Assembly: GCA_946223355.1 (NCBI GenBank) | Contig: CAMIPB010000001.1 | Coordinates: forward strand, 62,001 to 126,000 | Direction of reading: 5' to 3' | Length of the DNA stretch: 64,000 nucleotides | Origin: an uncultured Corynebacterium sp. | GTDB taxonomy: Bacteria; Actinomycetota; Actinomycetes; Mycobacteriales; Mycobacteriaceae | Part shown: positions 26,908-35,495 of the stretch, in pieces | How the letters are laid out: each line of letters starts with the position of its first letter | Numbering within the stretch: the stretch's first letter is position 1 | Made by a program: the position numbers and the translations under genes | The notes under the pieces: generated by a model | The model's database searches: none | What the model was told of the DNA's origin: nothing | Seen by the model: the letters and a program-made list of their open reading frames with translations, nothing else

Positions 26908-28101
26908 CTAGCGGTTACGGAAAGGAGCTTGGTTAATTGGGTCTGCAGCTAGTTTTACCTGCTGTGCACTCATGCGAATGCTTGGTGGATACAGCAACCA
27001 TTGGATGACAGGAAGCTTTCCGACGCCCCATAAAGCCACTCCACCAATCACGCTGGCCACAATGCCGACCGAAATCCAAAATACCGTGGATTCGAGCGGC
27101 CACTGCCCGTCGAGTGTCACATCAATCCCTCTCAGTGTGATGGGGATGCCTACGCACAGGGTTAGTGCGATTGGGTGCGCCAAGTATAGAGGAAGCGTAT
27201 TGCGTCCGATTGCTTGTAGGAAGGCAGAAATTCCAGGAATTTTGGTCAAAATGACAACCAACGCGATTGCAGCAGGCAGCTTCACCAACTGTTCAAAGGA
27301 CTGCACGAAGTAGTGAACTTCCAAGTCCCCGATCCATTCTGCGTTTCCCAAGGGCCACTCGAAGAAGGTTTCAAACTCTCGTTCATCCCATGCTTTTCTA
27401 GCACTTCTTCCCAGCGTGTAGAGCCCAATTGACACGACAAATGCGGACCATGCTTCGCCTCTACGCGGACCACTTTCCAAAGCATCTGCGTACCGGGCGA
27501 TGAAACTACGGAAATAGGCTCCGGCGAAAAAGATAGGAAGGTACATCAAGGCTTTTGATACAAAGTGGTATTCCGTATGCCATGGCAAGCACGCCAGCGG
27601 CACGATTACAGAAAGTATCATTGCCAACCAAGTCGGGGCTTTCTTCGTTGCCCACAGTGCTAGGTTGAAAATGATCAGCGCGTGTAAAAACCAGCCCATG
27701 TTATGACCGAGGACGAGGGCTGTAAAAAGTTCTTCTTTCGAGAGCAATGGCCGCTCGAAGACGATATGGAAGTGCCAACGGTTCAACCATAATTCCAGGC
27801 TGACCCACACCACATAAGGGACAAGAAGAAACCAGAGTCGCTTCGCAACCAGGTCTATCAGGCTCATGCGTAAGACCTTGGCAGAAAAGAACCCACTTAC
27901 GACAAAGAACAGGGGCATGCGTAACGGGCCAAAAAGCTCGTTAAACTTCCACAACCAGCCAGTTTGCCCTTCAGGAACCATCAATGTGATGTGTAGGAGG
28001 ACAACTCCGACGATGGAAAGTCCCTTTGCCAGATCGGGCCACGCCAAGCGTTCTCTAGATGTTTTCCTGCCCTTAATTGGGAGGTTTTCCTGTACCACCA
28101 T
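26908..28101 (-). CDS. Acyltransferase-3 family membrane protein (paralogue B)
   Basis: 397-residue paralogue of the protein at 25,056-26,318: the same ERLAWPDLAKGLSIVGVVLLHITLMVPE opening, RMPLFFVVSGFFSAKVLR, HNMGWFLHALIIFNLALW and AIGRNTLPLYLAHPIAL. About ten membrane helices. The similarity runs the full length, indicating an old tandem duplication rather than domain sharing. It follows plsC by 5 bp, so it may be cotranscribed with lipid-acylation functions. Substrate unknown. Confidence 0.8.
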   Translation of the reverse strand: MVVQENLPIKGRKTSRERLAWPDLAKGLSIVGVVLLHITLMVPEGQTGWLWKFNELFGPLRMPLFFVVSGFFSAKVLRMSLIDLVAKRLWFLLVPYVVWVSLELWLNRWHFHIVFERPLLSKEELFTALVLGHNMGWFLHALIIFNLALWATKKAPTWLAMILSVIVPLACLPWHTEYHFVSKALMYLPIFFAGAYFRSFIARYADALESGPRRGEAWSAFVVSIGLYTLGRSARKAWDEREFETFFEWPLGNAEWIGDLEVHYFVQSFEQLVKLPAAIALVVILTKIPGISAFLQAIGRNTLPLYLAHPIALTLCVGIPITLRGIDVTLDGQWPLESTVFWISVGIVASVIGGVALWGVGKLPVIQWLLYPPSIRMSAQQVKLAADPINQAPFRNR

Positions 28102-28106
28102 GCAGC

Positions 28107-28883
28107 CTACTCAGCTGCTGGAGTGCTACTTCCAGCTCCCGAACTAATTTTTAATTCAGCTCCCGGTGGGTAACCGTCGCCTGCAGCCAAAGACTTTTTA
28201 ACTTCGCTGGCATAGACGTCAACATATGGCTCGCCAATCATGTCAGAAAGAAGGTGCATTACATAGTCAGTAAATGCACGAGCTGTGGAGTGTTCTTCTG
28301 GATTCAGGCCGCGTTCTTTTGCCCACTGGTGGGGACGAATTGGCTTGCCTACTTCCATACCCACACGTATTGGACGTGGAATCCAGGTGCCGATGGGATT
28401 GGCCTTGCGCGTGGCATGCATCGCGACTGGAACGACTAGTTCATTCGTTTTCATGGCTACGCGCGCCATACCGGTGCGGCCTTTATAAATACGGCCGTCC
28501 GGCGAGCGAGTACCTTCTGGATAAATTCCGAATAGGCCACCGCGACCTAGGATGTCGCTCGCGGCTTTCACCAGGGCGTCGGAAGCATTCTCCGAGCTAC
28601 GATCGACAGGATGCTGTCCTACAGCGTGGAAGAACCATTTCTGGATCGCCCCAGTGATTCCTGGTGTGGTGAAGTACTCGTTTTTGGCTAGAAATGTCAC
28701 TCCACGAGGGCACATCAGCGGGAAGTAAAACGAATCCATCACGGCTTGGTGGTTAGAAATTACAATAGCCGGGCCTTCTTTCGGAATATTGTCCATTCCT
28801 TTCGCCCAGGGACGATTCCATACGCGCAAGGCTGGTCCGAAAAGCACGTTTTTAAAAGCCCAGTACCACCTGTTCATCTTCAC
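28107..28883 (-). CDS. 1-acyl-sn-glycerol-3-phosphate acyltransferase (PlsC family)
   Basis: 258 residues. The acyltransferase motif I NHQAVMD (H-x4-D) lies near residue 44 and motif III YPEGTRSPDGRIYKG near residue 119. It probably makes phosphatidic acid at the cytoplasmic membrane. Mycobacterial Rv2182c is the syntenic relative. A second in-frame ATG two codons in (MNRWYW) is equally plausible as the start. It precedes acyltransferase B and follows glucokinase in a minus-strand run. Confidence 0.87.
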   Translation of the reverse strand: MKMNRWYWAFKNVLFGPALRVWNRPWAKGMDNIPKEGPAIVISNHQAVMDSFYFPLMCPRGVTFLAKNEYFTTPGITGAIQKWFFHAVGQHPVDRSSENASDALVKAASDILGRGGLFGIYPEGTRSPDGRIYKGRTGMARVAMKTNELVVPVAMHATRKANPIGTWIPRPIRVGMEVGKPIRPHQWAKERGLNPEEHSTARAFTDYVMHLLSDMIGEPYVDVYASEVKKSLAAGDGYPPGAELKISSGAGSSTPAAE

Positions 28884-28915
28884 GTTCTTTCCTTCCGTTC
28901 TACACGCGCGTGCAT

Positions 28916-29941
28916 TTAGTTCTCGCGCGCTGCAACGCGTGCAAGATCAGCCACGCCAATCATACCTGCTCGCGAACCCAGCTTGGCAGTTGCCAATCGC
29001 AATTGGGGCCTAAAACCAGAGCCCACTATCTGCGACTCCATACGCTTTCGTGCCTTGTCAATAAACAAGTGCGAGGATTTAGAGACGCCGCCGCCGAGCA
29101 CAATAAGTTCTGGGTCTAGTACATCTGCCACGATAGACAGCCCGTCTCCTAGCCATCGGCTAAAGTCTTCCAATACTGCTTGTCCAAGCACGTCGCCTTC
29201 CGACGCCGCGTCCATCACCGTCTTGCCCGTCACGGGGACAGACCACTCGGGACGAACTTGGCGGACCGCATCTTCACCCGCTTTTCCGGACAATGCTTGG
29301 GCGAGCAATGATTCTGCATACTCGTCCGGATGTTCAGCACGCAGGACCTCGGCGCATTCGTGTGCTGTCGTGACTAATGCAGTGCCCGAGGCGTAACGCT
29401 CCAAGCAGCCTTTCTTGCCGCACGGGCATTGCCTACCCTCTGCCACGACTGGAAGGTGACCAAATTCAGGCGCGGTACCAAATGCTCCGCGGTATATTTC
29501 ACCATTAACCATCAGCGTCGCACCAATTCCAGTGCCCAAGGCGAAGAACACCCAATCTTTCGCGCCTTGCCCCGCACCAAAGCGGAATTCTCCCCAGGCT
29601 GCCGAGTTCGCGTCGTGTTCAATTCGTACCGGAATCCCAATGCGCTGTTGCAAATTATGGCGCACTGGAGCGTCTCTCCACGGTAGATGCGGGGCAAAGC
29701 GCACCACCTCACAGTCTGGGTCCAAAAAGCCTGCGATTGCTACGCCGACTGCAGTTACATCGTTTGAGCGGGAAAACTCCCCCACGATTTCACAAATGGC
29801 ACGCTCCAGGCCTTCCGCGGTCTGAGGGGTGGCTACTGAAGTCTCAGCGAGAATTTCACCGTGAGAAGACACGACTCCTGCGCGGAGGTTAGTTCCGCCG
29901 ATATCAATTCCGACGGTACAAGGAGATGGTGCTTGAGACAT
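28916..29941 (-). CDS. glk: ROK-family glucokinase
   Basis: 341 residues. ATP-binding phosphate-1 loop TVGIDIGGTNLRAGVV, the substrate-binding EHDANSAAWGEFRFGAGQ, and the zinc-binding ROK signature CPCGKKGCLERYASG. It has no N-terminal HTH, so it is an enzyme rather than an ROK repressor. Gene order matches the ATP-dependent glucokinase Glk of C. glutamicum, which phosphorylates free cytoplasmic glucose. Phosphoryl donor choice cannot be read from the sequence. Confidence 0.88.
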   Translation of the reverse strand: MSQAPSPCTVGIDIGGTNLRAGVVSSHGEILAETSVATPQTAEGLERAICEIVGEFSRSNDVTAVGVAIAGFLDPDCEVVRFAPHLPWRDAPVRHNLQQRIGIPVRIEHDANSAAWGEFRFGAGQGAKDWVFFALGTGIGATLMVNGEIYRGAFGTAPEFGHLPVVAEGRQCPCGKKGCLERYASGTALVTTAHECAEVLRAEHPDEYAESLLAQALSGKAGEDAVRQVRPEWSVPVTGKTVMDAASEGDVLGQAVLEDFSRWLGDGLSIVADVLDPELIVLGGGVSKSSHLFIDKARKRMESQIVGSGFRPQLRLATAKLGSRAGMIGVADLARVAAREN

Positions 29942-29979
29942 AGCTTTTAGAGTATACCCGCTTGCGTGTTCAGGTCACA

Positions 29980-31122
29980 TCAGTGAGTTTCACCGGCTGG
30001 ATAGCCCATGAGCTCGCGTAGACGCGCCCCCATTACATCCCACGTCCAATTATCTAGCACGTGACGTCGTCCCGCTGACCCCATTGCTGCTCTTAGCTCG
30101 GGGTCCGTTAAAAGTTTAACGAGGGCGTGGATGAGCTCACTCTCGTTGCGCCCATCAACAACGATGCCCGTTTCCGGGGTTACCGTCTCGGGCGCACCAC
30201 CAGAATTTCCAGCAACCACCGGGATGCCACTGGCCTGTGCTTCTAGGTAAACGATGCCTAAGCCCTCCACATCCAACCCTTTGCCACGGGTACGTGCCGG
30301 CATGGCACAAACATCTGCCGCAGCAAGGAGTGAACGCATGTCATCAAATTCCAGCGCACCAGTCAGTCGTACACCAGGCACACCTTGAGCCATGACGTCG
30401 AGAGTACTGCGATAGGAGCCCTGACCAACGATCACTAACTGGGCATTTGGCACTTCTTTTCTCACCCGCTCATGTACCTTGATGAGCTGGTCCTGCCCTT
30501 TGCGAGGTACAAGGCGAGAGATGCACACGATAACGGGGGCGTCGCCAAGCCCCCATCGACGCCGTGTGTCAGCACGCGATTGCGCTTCTGCTGGCTGAAA
30601 AAGCTCAACGTCAACGCCTGAAGGAAGGTGTACCCAGTGTGGTCGTGGCCCGAAGGCTTTGCGGAAGCGACGGAGGGTGTAATCCGAAATATATGTCATC
30701 GTGTCAGCATGGCGCCCAATGACAGCAAGCAACTGTCGGGCGCCAGGAAGCATCGACCAACCGACTTCATGACCATGCGTTGTTGCAACGACGTGGCGTG
30801 CGCCTGCTTTCTTGGCCCAATATCCCATGACCGCGAGCGGAGCAGCCGCCCCGAACCATACTGTGTCTATGTCGTATGCGCGGATGAGCCGCTGCATCTC
30901 TTTAATTGTGTCCGGCGTAGGAAGCATCACCTTACGCGGCCAGCGAATGACTGTGTGCGCAACGCTTTTATCATAAGCTACTGCTGCCTGGGGGTCTTGG
31001 GTAGAAGCAAAGACCACCACATCTTTGGGATCTAGCGTAGCCACAAAGTCCCGTAGATATGACTGAATCCCGCCAAGCGTTGGCGGGTAGTCATTAGTGA
31101 CTAAGAGAATGCGCGGCTTCAA
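29980..31122 (-). CDS. pimB: GT4 mannosyltransferase PimB'
   Basis: 380-residue GT-B fold enzyme. The N-terminal acceptor domain opens ILLVTNDYPPTLGGIQSYLRDF. The C-terminal donor domain has CISRLVPRKGQDQLI, MPARTRGKGLDVEGLGIVYLEAQASGIPVVAG and GGAPETV (E-x7-E). In C. glutamicum the syntenic protein adds the second mannose to phosphatidylinositol monomannoside with GDP-mannose. TTG start. Together with MptA upstream in the window it serves PIM/lipomannan assembly. Confidence 0.88.
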   Translation of the reverse strand: MKPRILLVTNDYPPTLGGIQSYLRDFVATLDPKDVVVFASTQDPQAAVAYDKSVAHTVIRWPRKVMLPTPDTIKEMQRLIRAYDIDTVWFGAAAPLAVMGYWAKKAGARHVVATTHGHEVGWSMLPGARQLLAVIGRHADTMTYISDYTLRRFRKAFGPRPHWVHLPSGVDVELFQPAEAQSRADTRRRWGLGDAPVIVCISRLVPRKGQDQLIKVHERVRKEVPNAQLVIVGQGSYRSTLDVMAQGVPGVRLTGALEFDDMRSLLAAADVCAMPARTRGKGLDVEGLGIVYLEAQASGIPVVAGNSGGAPETVTPETGIVVDGRNESELIHALVKLLTDPELRAAMGSAGRRHVLDNWTWDVMGARLRELMGYPAGETH

Positions 31123-31128
31123 CGGACT

Positions 31129-32232
31129 TTAAAAACGTACTGCGCCTGATACCGGCATGGAATGCAACGGAACAACCTGAACCGGAATTCCGTAGGTGGA
31201 TGCGTGGACAATCTGGCCATCACCGATGTACATGCCCACGTGGGTTACCCCAGGGAAATAACCGATGATGTCGCCTGGCTGCAGCTCACTCAAAGGAACG
31301 GGAGTTCCTCCGGCAATCTGTGCTTGGGAGGTGCGCGGAATAGATTTACCTTGCTGCTGGTAAGCCCAATACATCAGACCAGAGCAGTCAAAAGTATTTG
31401 GTCCGGTTGCGCCCCAGCCATAAGGGGAACCAATCTTAGACAATGCCGCACCGACTACACCATCCGCGTGCTCAGACTTCTCTAACAGCTTCTTCTTGTC
31501 CGCGTCGTCCAGTTCGACAGGGTTATTCTGCTGCTCCCACTCTTCGCGCTGCTCCTCGTTGAGAGAATCCACGCGCTTTTCAATCTCTTCGATCTCGTCC
31601 TTAAGCTCGTCACGTTCCTTAACGAGCTTCTGGTACTTCTTTTCCAACTCAGCTTTAGCAGCAGCGGCATCGTTTACTGCTTCATCAGCTTCCTCGCGTT
31701 CACGTTCAGCATTCTTGGCCGCCGCGTTCAAACGCTTAAGATCGTTGTCTGCGTCACGCGAAAGAGAAGCCATGAAAGAGATACGATCTGCCGCAGCATG
31801 AGGATCGTCTGCGTTCAAAGACGCAGTAAGCGGATCCATATTCAAACCGGAGTATCGTTTCTTGGCCAGCTTGTTTACGCGTTCACGTTGCTTTTCCAGC
31901 TGCTTAGCAGCGTTTTCCGCTTCACCATCCGCGACCGAGGCGTCCTTTTTCGATTCACGTAACTGTTTACGCGACTCTTTGAGATCTTCCTCTAAGCCTT
32001 TGACCTTCTCACTTTTGGCACTGACATCACGCGCCAAGCCTTCCATTTCCTCCATGAGATCGTCGATCTCATCAGCGCCGGCCATCACCGGTGAGGAAGA
32101 ACCAAGTGCCACAGCGAATGACAAAGTAAACGCTCTCGCAGCCTTACGTCCCCCGCTTATAGAGATAGCCTGAAAATCGTACCCAGAAGGGGCACGGTGT
32201 TTGCCGTGGTAACGGGAGGATTTATGGCGCAC
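31129..32232 (-). CDS. Secreted NlpC/P60 peptidoglycan endopeptidase with coiled-coil domain (RipA-like)
   Basis: 367 residues, GTG start with AGGAAG upstream. An N-terminal twin-basic segment and hydrophobic stretch (ARAFTLSFAVALGSSSPVMAGA) form a probable signal peptide. Residues about 55-235 are a long charged coiled coil of the RipA type (rich in E/K/D heptads). The C-terminal NlpC/P60 domain has catalytic Cys in NTFDCSGLMYWAYQQ, the His block GVTHVGMYIGDGQIVHAS, and ends AVRF. It cleaves stem peptides during daughter-cell separation in related species. The coiled coil probably autoinhibits the enzyme or docks FtsEX-type partners (inference). Confidence 0.9.
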   Translation of the reverse strand: MRHKSSRYHGKHRAPSGYDFQAISISGGRKAARAFTLSFAVALGSSSPVMAGADEIDDLMEEMEGLARDVSAKSEKVKGLEEDLKESRKQLRESKKDASVADGEAENAAKQLEKQRERVNKLAKKRYSGLNMDPLTASLNADDPHAAADRISFMASLSRDADNDLKRLNAAAKNAEREREEADEAVNDAAAAKAELEKKYQKLVKERDELKDEIEEIEKRVDSLNEEQREEWEQQNNPVELDDADKKKLLEKSEHADGVVGAALSKIGSPYGWGATGPNTFDCSGLMYWAYQQQGKSIPRTSQAQIAGGTPVPLSELQPGDIIGYFPGVTHVGMYIGDGQIVHASTYGIPVQVVPLHSMPVSGAVRF

Positions 32233-32363
32233 GAGGTACTTCCTAAACGTAATTCTTAAATTTTTCTAAGGGCGTCAACTTAACACTATAAAGCACAATA
32301 CGCTAAATGCGTAATAAAAACACAACGATATAGCAGTGCGCTAAAACACATGCTCAAATGCAA

Positions 32364-32401
32364 GAAGCGGCCGTTCTCACTATCGTGAGAACGGCCGCTT
32401 C
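32364..32401. terminator. Perfect 17-bp hairpin between the two NlpC/P60 genes
   Basis: Arms 32364-32380 and 32385-32401 are perfect complements around a 4-nt loop, with a GC-rich core (GCGGCCG). No strict T tract follows on either strand (TTCTTGCATTT on minus). It lies downstream of the first NlpC/P60 gene and 130 bp before the start of the second, so it most likely ends or processes the upstream transcript. Confidence 0.6.
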
Positions 32402-32448
32402 TGTTACATCGACGCAACTTTTCTAAATCACACCTTTTAGCAGTTTCC

Positions 32449-33138
32449 TTAGAAACGAACTGCGGAGTGGATTGGCATGTAGTTCAAAGGACGCTCCGCC
32501 ACAGTGGAACCGGAGTTCAACGAGTCGATGATCTTGCCGTTGCCAACGTAAATAGCAACGTGGGACGCGCCACCGTAGTAAGCAACAATGTCACCAGGCT
32601 GCAGGTCACTGATCGCTACTGGTTTACCTGCTGCCGCCTGGGCAGAAGAAGTACGTGGAATGGACTTACCGGCCTGAGCATATGCCCAGGAAGTCAGACC
32701 AGAGCAGTCAAATGCGTGTGGGCCAGCTGCACCCCAACCGTACGGGGAACCAATCTTGGAACGAACTGCGGCAACAACCTTCGCGCCGGTGGTGTTAGCA
32801 GACGCAGTAGATTTCTTGGCTGCAGGTACAGAAGTCTTTGCAGCATAGTTTGCGCGGGAGTTGGAAGCCGCCTTCTTCGCGGCAGCAGCCTTCTTCACTG
32901 CAGGCTTGCTGGTTTTCTTGGCCTCGCGGAACTCAGGAACCCACTGCTCGATGTTTGGCACGTCGCGGATACCGTCGACATTCTCAAGGCCTTTGATCTC
33001 GGTGCTGAAGTTGGTGTTAGGTACGACTACCTCTGCCGCGCCTGCTACACCAGGAGCCATTACGGATGCGCTCGCTGCAACAACGGAGGCGGTTGCAATA
33101 CGGGTAAGGGCTGCGCCCTGACGACGATGCTTAGCCAC
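32449..33138 (-). CDS. Secreted NlpC/P60 peptidoglycan endopeptidase
   Basis: 229 residues from the GTG at 33136-33138 (VAKHRRQG..), preceded by GGAG. Signal peptide about residues 1-35 (TRIATASVVAASASVMAPGVAGA, cleavage near AGA-AE). A Lys/Ala-rich linker (KKAAAAKKAAS) follows, then the NlpC/P60 domain with HAFDCSGLTSWAYAQ (Cys), SHVAIYVGNGKIIDS (His) and the same AVRF ending as the neighbouring enzyme. The two catalytic domains are close paralogues, but this protein has no coiled coil. The long 735-bp upstream region carries possible regulatory elements. Confidence 0.9.
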   Translation of the reverse strand: MAKHRRQGAALTRIATASVVAASASVMAPGVAGAAEVVVPNTNFSTEIKGLENVDGIRDVPNIEQWVPEFREAKKTSKPAVKKAAAAKKAASNSRANYAAKTSVPAAKKSTASANTTGAKVVAAVRSKIGSPYGWGAAGPHAFDCSGLTSWAYAQAGKSIPRTSSAQAAAGKPVAISDLQPGDIVAYYGGASHVAIYVGNGKIIDSLNSGSTVAERPLNYMPIHSAVRF

Positions 33139-33265
33139 GATATAAATCTCCAAATCTTTCCGGACGCCTACTCCACACACGACAGTCCCATGAAAAGCGT
33201 TCTGCACTTCTCACGAGCTCCGTCTAGCCAGAAGGTAAATTTAACCCTGCTCCCCCACTCGCGTG

Positions 33266-33304
33266 AGGTTGACCGTGTCGAGCTCCCAACCTAAGGGTCA
33301 ACCT
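33266..33304. promoter_or_regulatory. Hairpin in the presumed leader of the NlpC/P60 gene
   Basis: 9-bp perfect arms AGGTTGACC (33266-33274) and GGTCAACCT (33296-33304) with a 21-nt loop, 130-165 bp upstream of the GTG. On the minus strand a G-rich stretch (GTGGGGGAGCAGGG, about 33246-33260) follows. A structured leader is plausible because actinobacterial NlpC/P60 and Rpf genes are known targets of c-di-AMP (ydaO) riboswitches, but the ydaO core is not convincingly recognisable by eye. Confidence 0.25.
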
Positions 33305-33440
33305 TCTCGGATGGCTGGGATACGACGCTATGTTCTTTTGTCTCGTTGTATTGCGCTTCCTAATGGTTAGCAACGCAATGTCTCGAACAGGTTACGAAAC
33401 TGTCACAAAACTTGTCCACCCGACACACCCCAGCCGGCCT

Positions 33441-33468
33441 GTTATCAAGCCGTTACCTTGCCGTTAAC
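33441..33468. promoter_or_regulatory. Triple GTTANC direct repeat with 11-bp period
   Basis: GTTATC (33441), GTTACC (33452) and GTTAAC (33463) are spaced exactly 11 bp apart, about 300 bp upstream of the NlpC/P60 start. Direct repeats of this type and period suit tandem binding of an OmpR-class response regulator. MtrA, which controls cell-wall hydrolase genes in corynebacteria, is the natural candidate (inference). Apart from this, positions 33,305-33,760 hold AT-rich sequence with no supportable gene. Confidence 0.35.
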
Positions 33469-33761
33469 TTTTGGAAATTATGACAAATCAACAACTGTCA
33501 TTTTATGCCATTTTCAACATACTTCAGGATAAGTTAACCACACGCAGCGATAACAGTGTATAGAAAATTGAGCTTCTATTTTTGAGCAGCAAAGCATTGA
33601 ACGTCATTTTCGGGCAAGAAAATTGCTATGTGATCCTCAACACACTAGGAGTGGACAAACCTCAACAGCCCCACACAGCACTTCCCTATAACTCGCCATT
33701 TGGTGAACAGCGGCTACCAAACCTCCAGCTTTCATAAGTTGTAGTCAATGTAGACAAAAGG

Positions 33762-33794
33762 CAAAAACCCCCAACCGTGACGGTAGGGGTTTTG
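33762..33794 (-). terminator. Intrinsic terminator of the ctaE-qcrCAB unit
   Basis: Stem built from AAAACCCC..AACCG and CGGT..GGGGTTTT with a TGA loop, followed on the minus strand by TTTTTGCC. It lies about 80 bp after the qcrB stop codon. Confidence 0.75.
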
Positions 33795-33872
33795 ACGCAG
33801 TTCAAACTAGAAAGGCTTCTAGTTCATCTCCTCAAACCTCTTCCCTATATATAAGGAGGAGGATTAGAAGAG

Positions 33873-35495
33873 TTAGTAGAGGTTGTTATCCTCGTCGTAC
33901 TTCTTATTTGCTTCCTGGAGGCGGCGGAACATTTCTGCTTCCTCACGAGCGTTCTCAGAATGCACCTCGTGGACGCGCTCCGTCACAGACTGCTCATCAG
34001 GCTTAAACAGACCCTGAGTTTCGGAGTCCGCGAGACCAAGCTCGTTGAGCTGCTTAGGAACGCGTGCGCCAGCGTATGGAAGAGGAACAGCGTGGCCATG
34101 TTCATCTACTGGACCAAGTGGCTGGTGAACCTCAATGAAGGCACCGTTAGGCATCTGCTTGATAACACCGGTCTCAATACCGTGCGCAAGAACCTCATGG
34201 TCCGAGCGCTGCAGAGCAACGCAAATGCTGTAAGTAACCCAGTAAGCAATTGGAGGCAAGACGATGAGTCCGATACGACCAACCCAAGTCATCGCGTTAA
34301 GAGAGATCTGGAAGAAGTGGGCGAAGTGGTCGTTACCACCAGACAGCGTGACCAACAGGAAGAAGGTGATGGCCATTGCACCAATGCCAGAACGAACTGG
34401 AACGTCACGAGGGCGCTGCAGCAGGTTGTGGTGAGCATCGTCGCCAGTCATTGCCTTCTCAATCCATGGGTAAGCGAAAAGCAGGATGACCATGAGGCCA
34501 CAGAGAAGCGCTACCCAGAAAGCGGAAGGAATGGTGTAGTTGCCAATGTAAAGCTCCCACGCAGGCATAACACGAGCCACACCGTCGGTCCAGAGCATGT
34601 AAATATCTGGCTGGGAACCAGCGGACACCTGGGATGGGTTGTAAGGGCCCAAGTTCCAGATGGCGTTAATGGTCAGCAGACCAGACATCAGAGCTAGGAC
34701 ACCAGCAGTCATCAAGCCCATACCAATTGCCTTGGTAGCAAACACTGGCATGATTCGAACGCCAACGACGTTGTTCTCAGCACGGCCAGGTCCAGGGAAC
34801 TGGGTGTGCTTCTGGTACCAAACCAAAATCAAGTGAGCCGCAATAAGACCCAAGATGATGCCTGGAATAACCAGAACGTGCAGGATGTAGAAACGGTCCA
34901 GCATCAAATCAGACGGGAAGTCGCCGCCGAAGATTGCCCAGTGCAGCCAGGTACCAATGATTGGCAGACCCAGGATGATAGCGGACATGATTCGCAGACC
35001 AACGCCGGAAAGCAAGTCATCCGGCAAGGAGTAGCCGAGGAAGCCCTCAACCATGCCCAGAAGAATCAAAGCGCAACCGATGATCCAGTTTGCTTCACGT
35101 GGTCGGCGGAATGCGCCGGTGAAGAAGATGCGAAGCATGTGAGCAACCATGGACATCATGAACATGAGTGCTCCCCAGTGGTGCATCTGGCGAACAAACA
35201 AACCACCACGAACCTCGAAGGAGAGATCCAAAGCGGTTGCGTATGCACGCGACATTTCTACACCGTTAAGTGGGGTGTACGCACCGTCATAAATGACCTT
35301 CGTAATGGAAGGGTCAAAGAACAGTGCCAAGTAAACACCGGTCAGCAAGAGGATGATGAAGCTGTACAGAGCCATCTCACCCAGCATGAAGGACCAGTGG
35401 GTTGGGAATACCTTGTTGATTTGGGTACGGATCATTCCCGAGGCGGTATACCTCGAGTCGATGTTGTCACCGATTTGTGCGAGTTTGTTGCTCAT
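33873..35495 (-). CDS. qcrB: Cytochrome bc1 complex cytochrome b subunit QcrB
   Basis: 540-residue integral membrane subunit of the menaquinol:cytochrome c reductase. About eight to nine helices. Haem-ligating histidines lie in QMHHWGALMFMMSMVAHMLR and in HVLVIPGIILGLIAAHLILVWYQKH. The quinone-site region is seen as the PDIYMLWTDG/PPEA-type zone and GYSLPDDLLSGVGLR. An extended acidic C-terminal tail of over 100 residues (EMFRRLQEANKKYDEDNN) is typical for actinobacteria, whose bc1-aa3 supercomplex forms without soluble cytochrome c. Start overlaps the qcrA stop. Confidence 0.96.
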   Translation of the reverse strand: MSNKLAQIGDNIDSRYTASGMIRTQINKVFPTHWSFMLGEMALYSFIILLLTGVYLALFFDPSITKVIYDGAYTPLNGVEMSRAYATALDLSFEVRGGLFVRQMHHWGALMFMMSMVAHMLRIFFTGAFRRPREANWIIGCALILLGMVEGFLGYSLPDDLLSGVGLRIMSAIILGLPIIGTWLHWAIFGGDFPSDLMLDRFYILHVLVIPGIILGLIAAHLILVWYQKHTQFPGPGRAENNVVGVRIMPVFATKAIGMGLMTAGVLALMSGLLTINAIWNLGPYNPSQVSAGSQPDIYMLWTDGVARVMPAWELYIGNYTIPSAFWVALLCGLMVILLFAYPWIEKAMTGDDAHHNLLQRPRDVPVRSGIGAMAITFFLLVTLSGGNDHFAHFFQISLNAMTWVGRIGLIVLPPIAYWVTYSICVALQRSDHEVLAHGIETGVIKQMPNGAFIEVHQPLGPVDEHGHAVPLPYAGARVPKQLNELGLADSETQGLFKPDEQSVTERVHEVHSENAREEAEMFRRLQEANKKYDEDNNLY

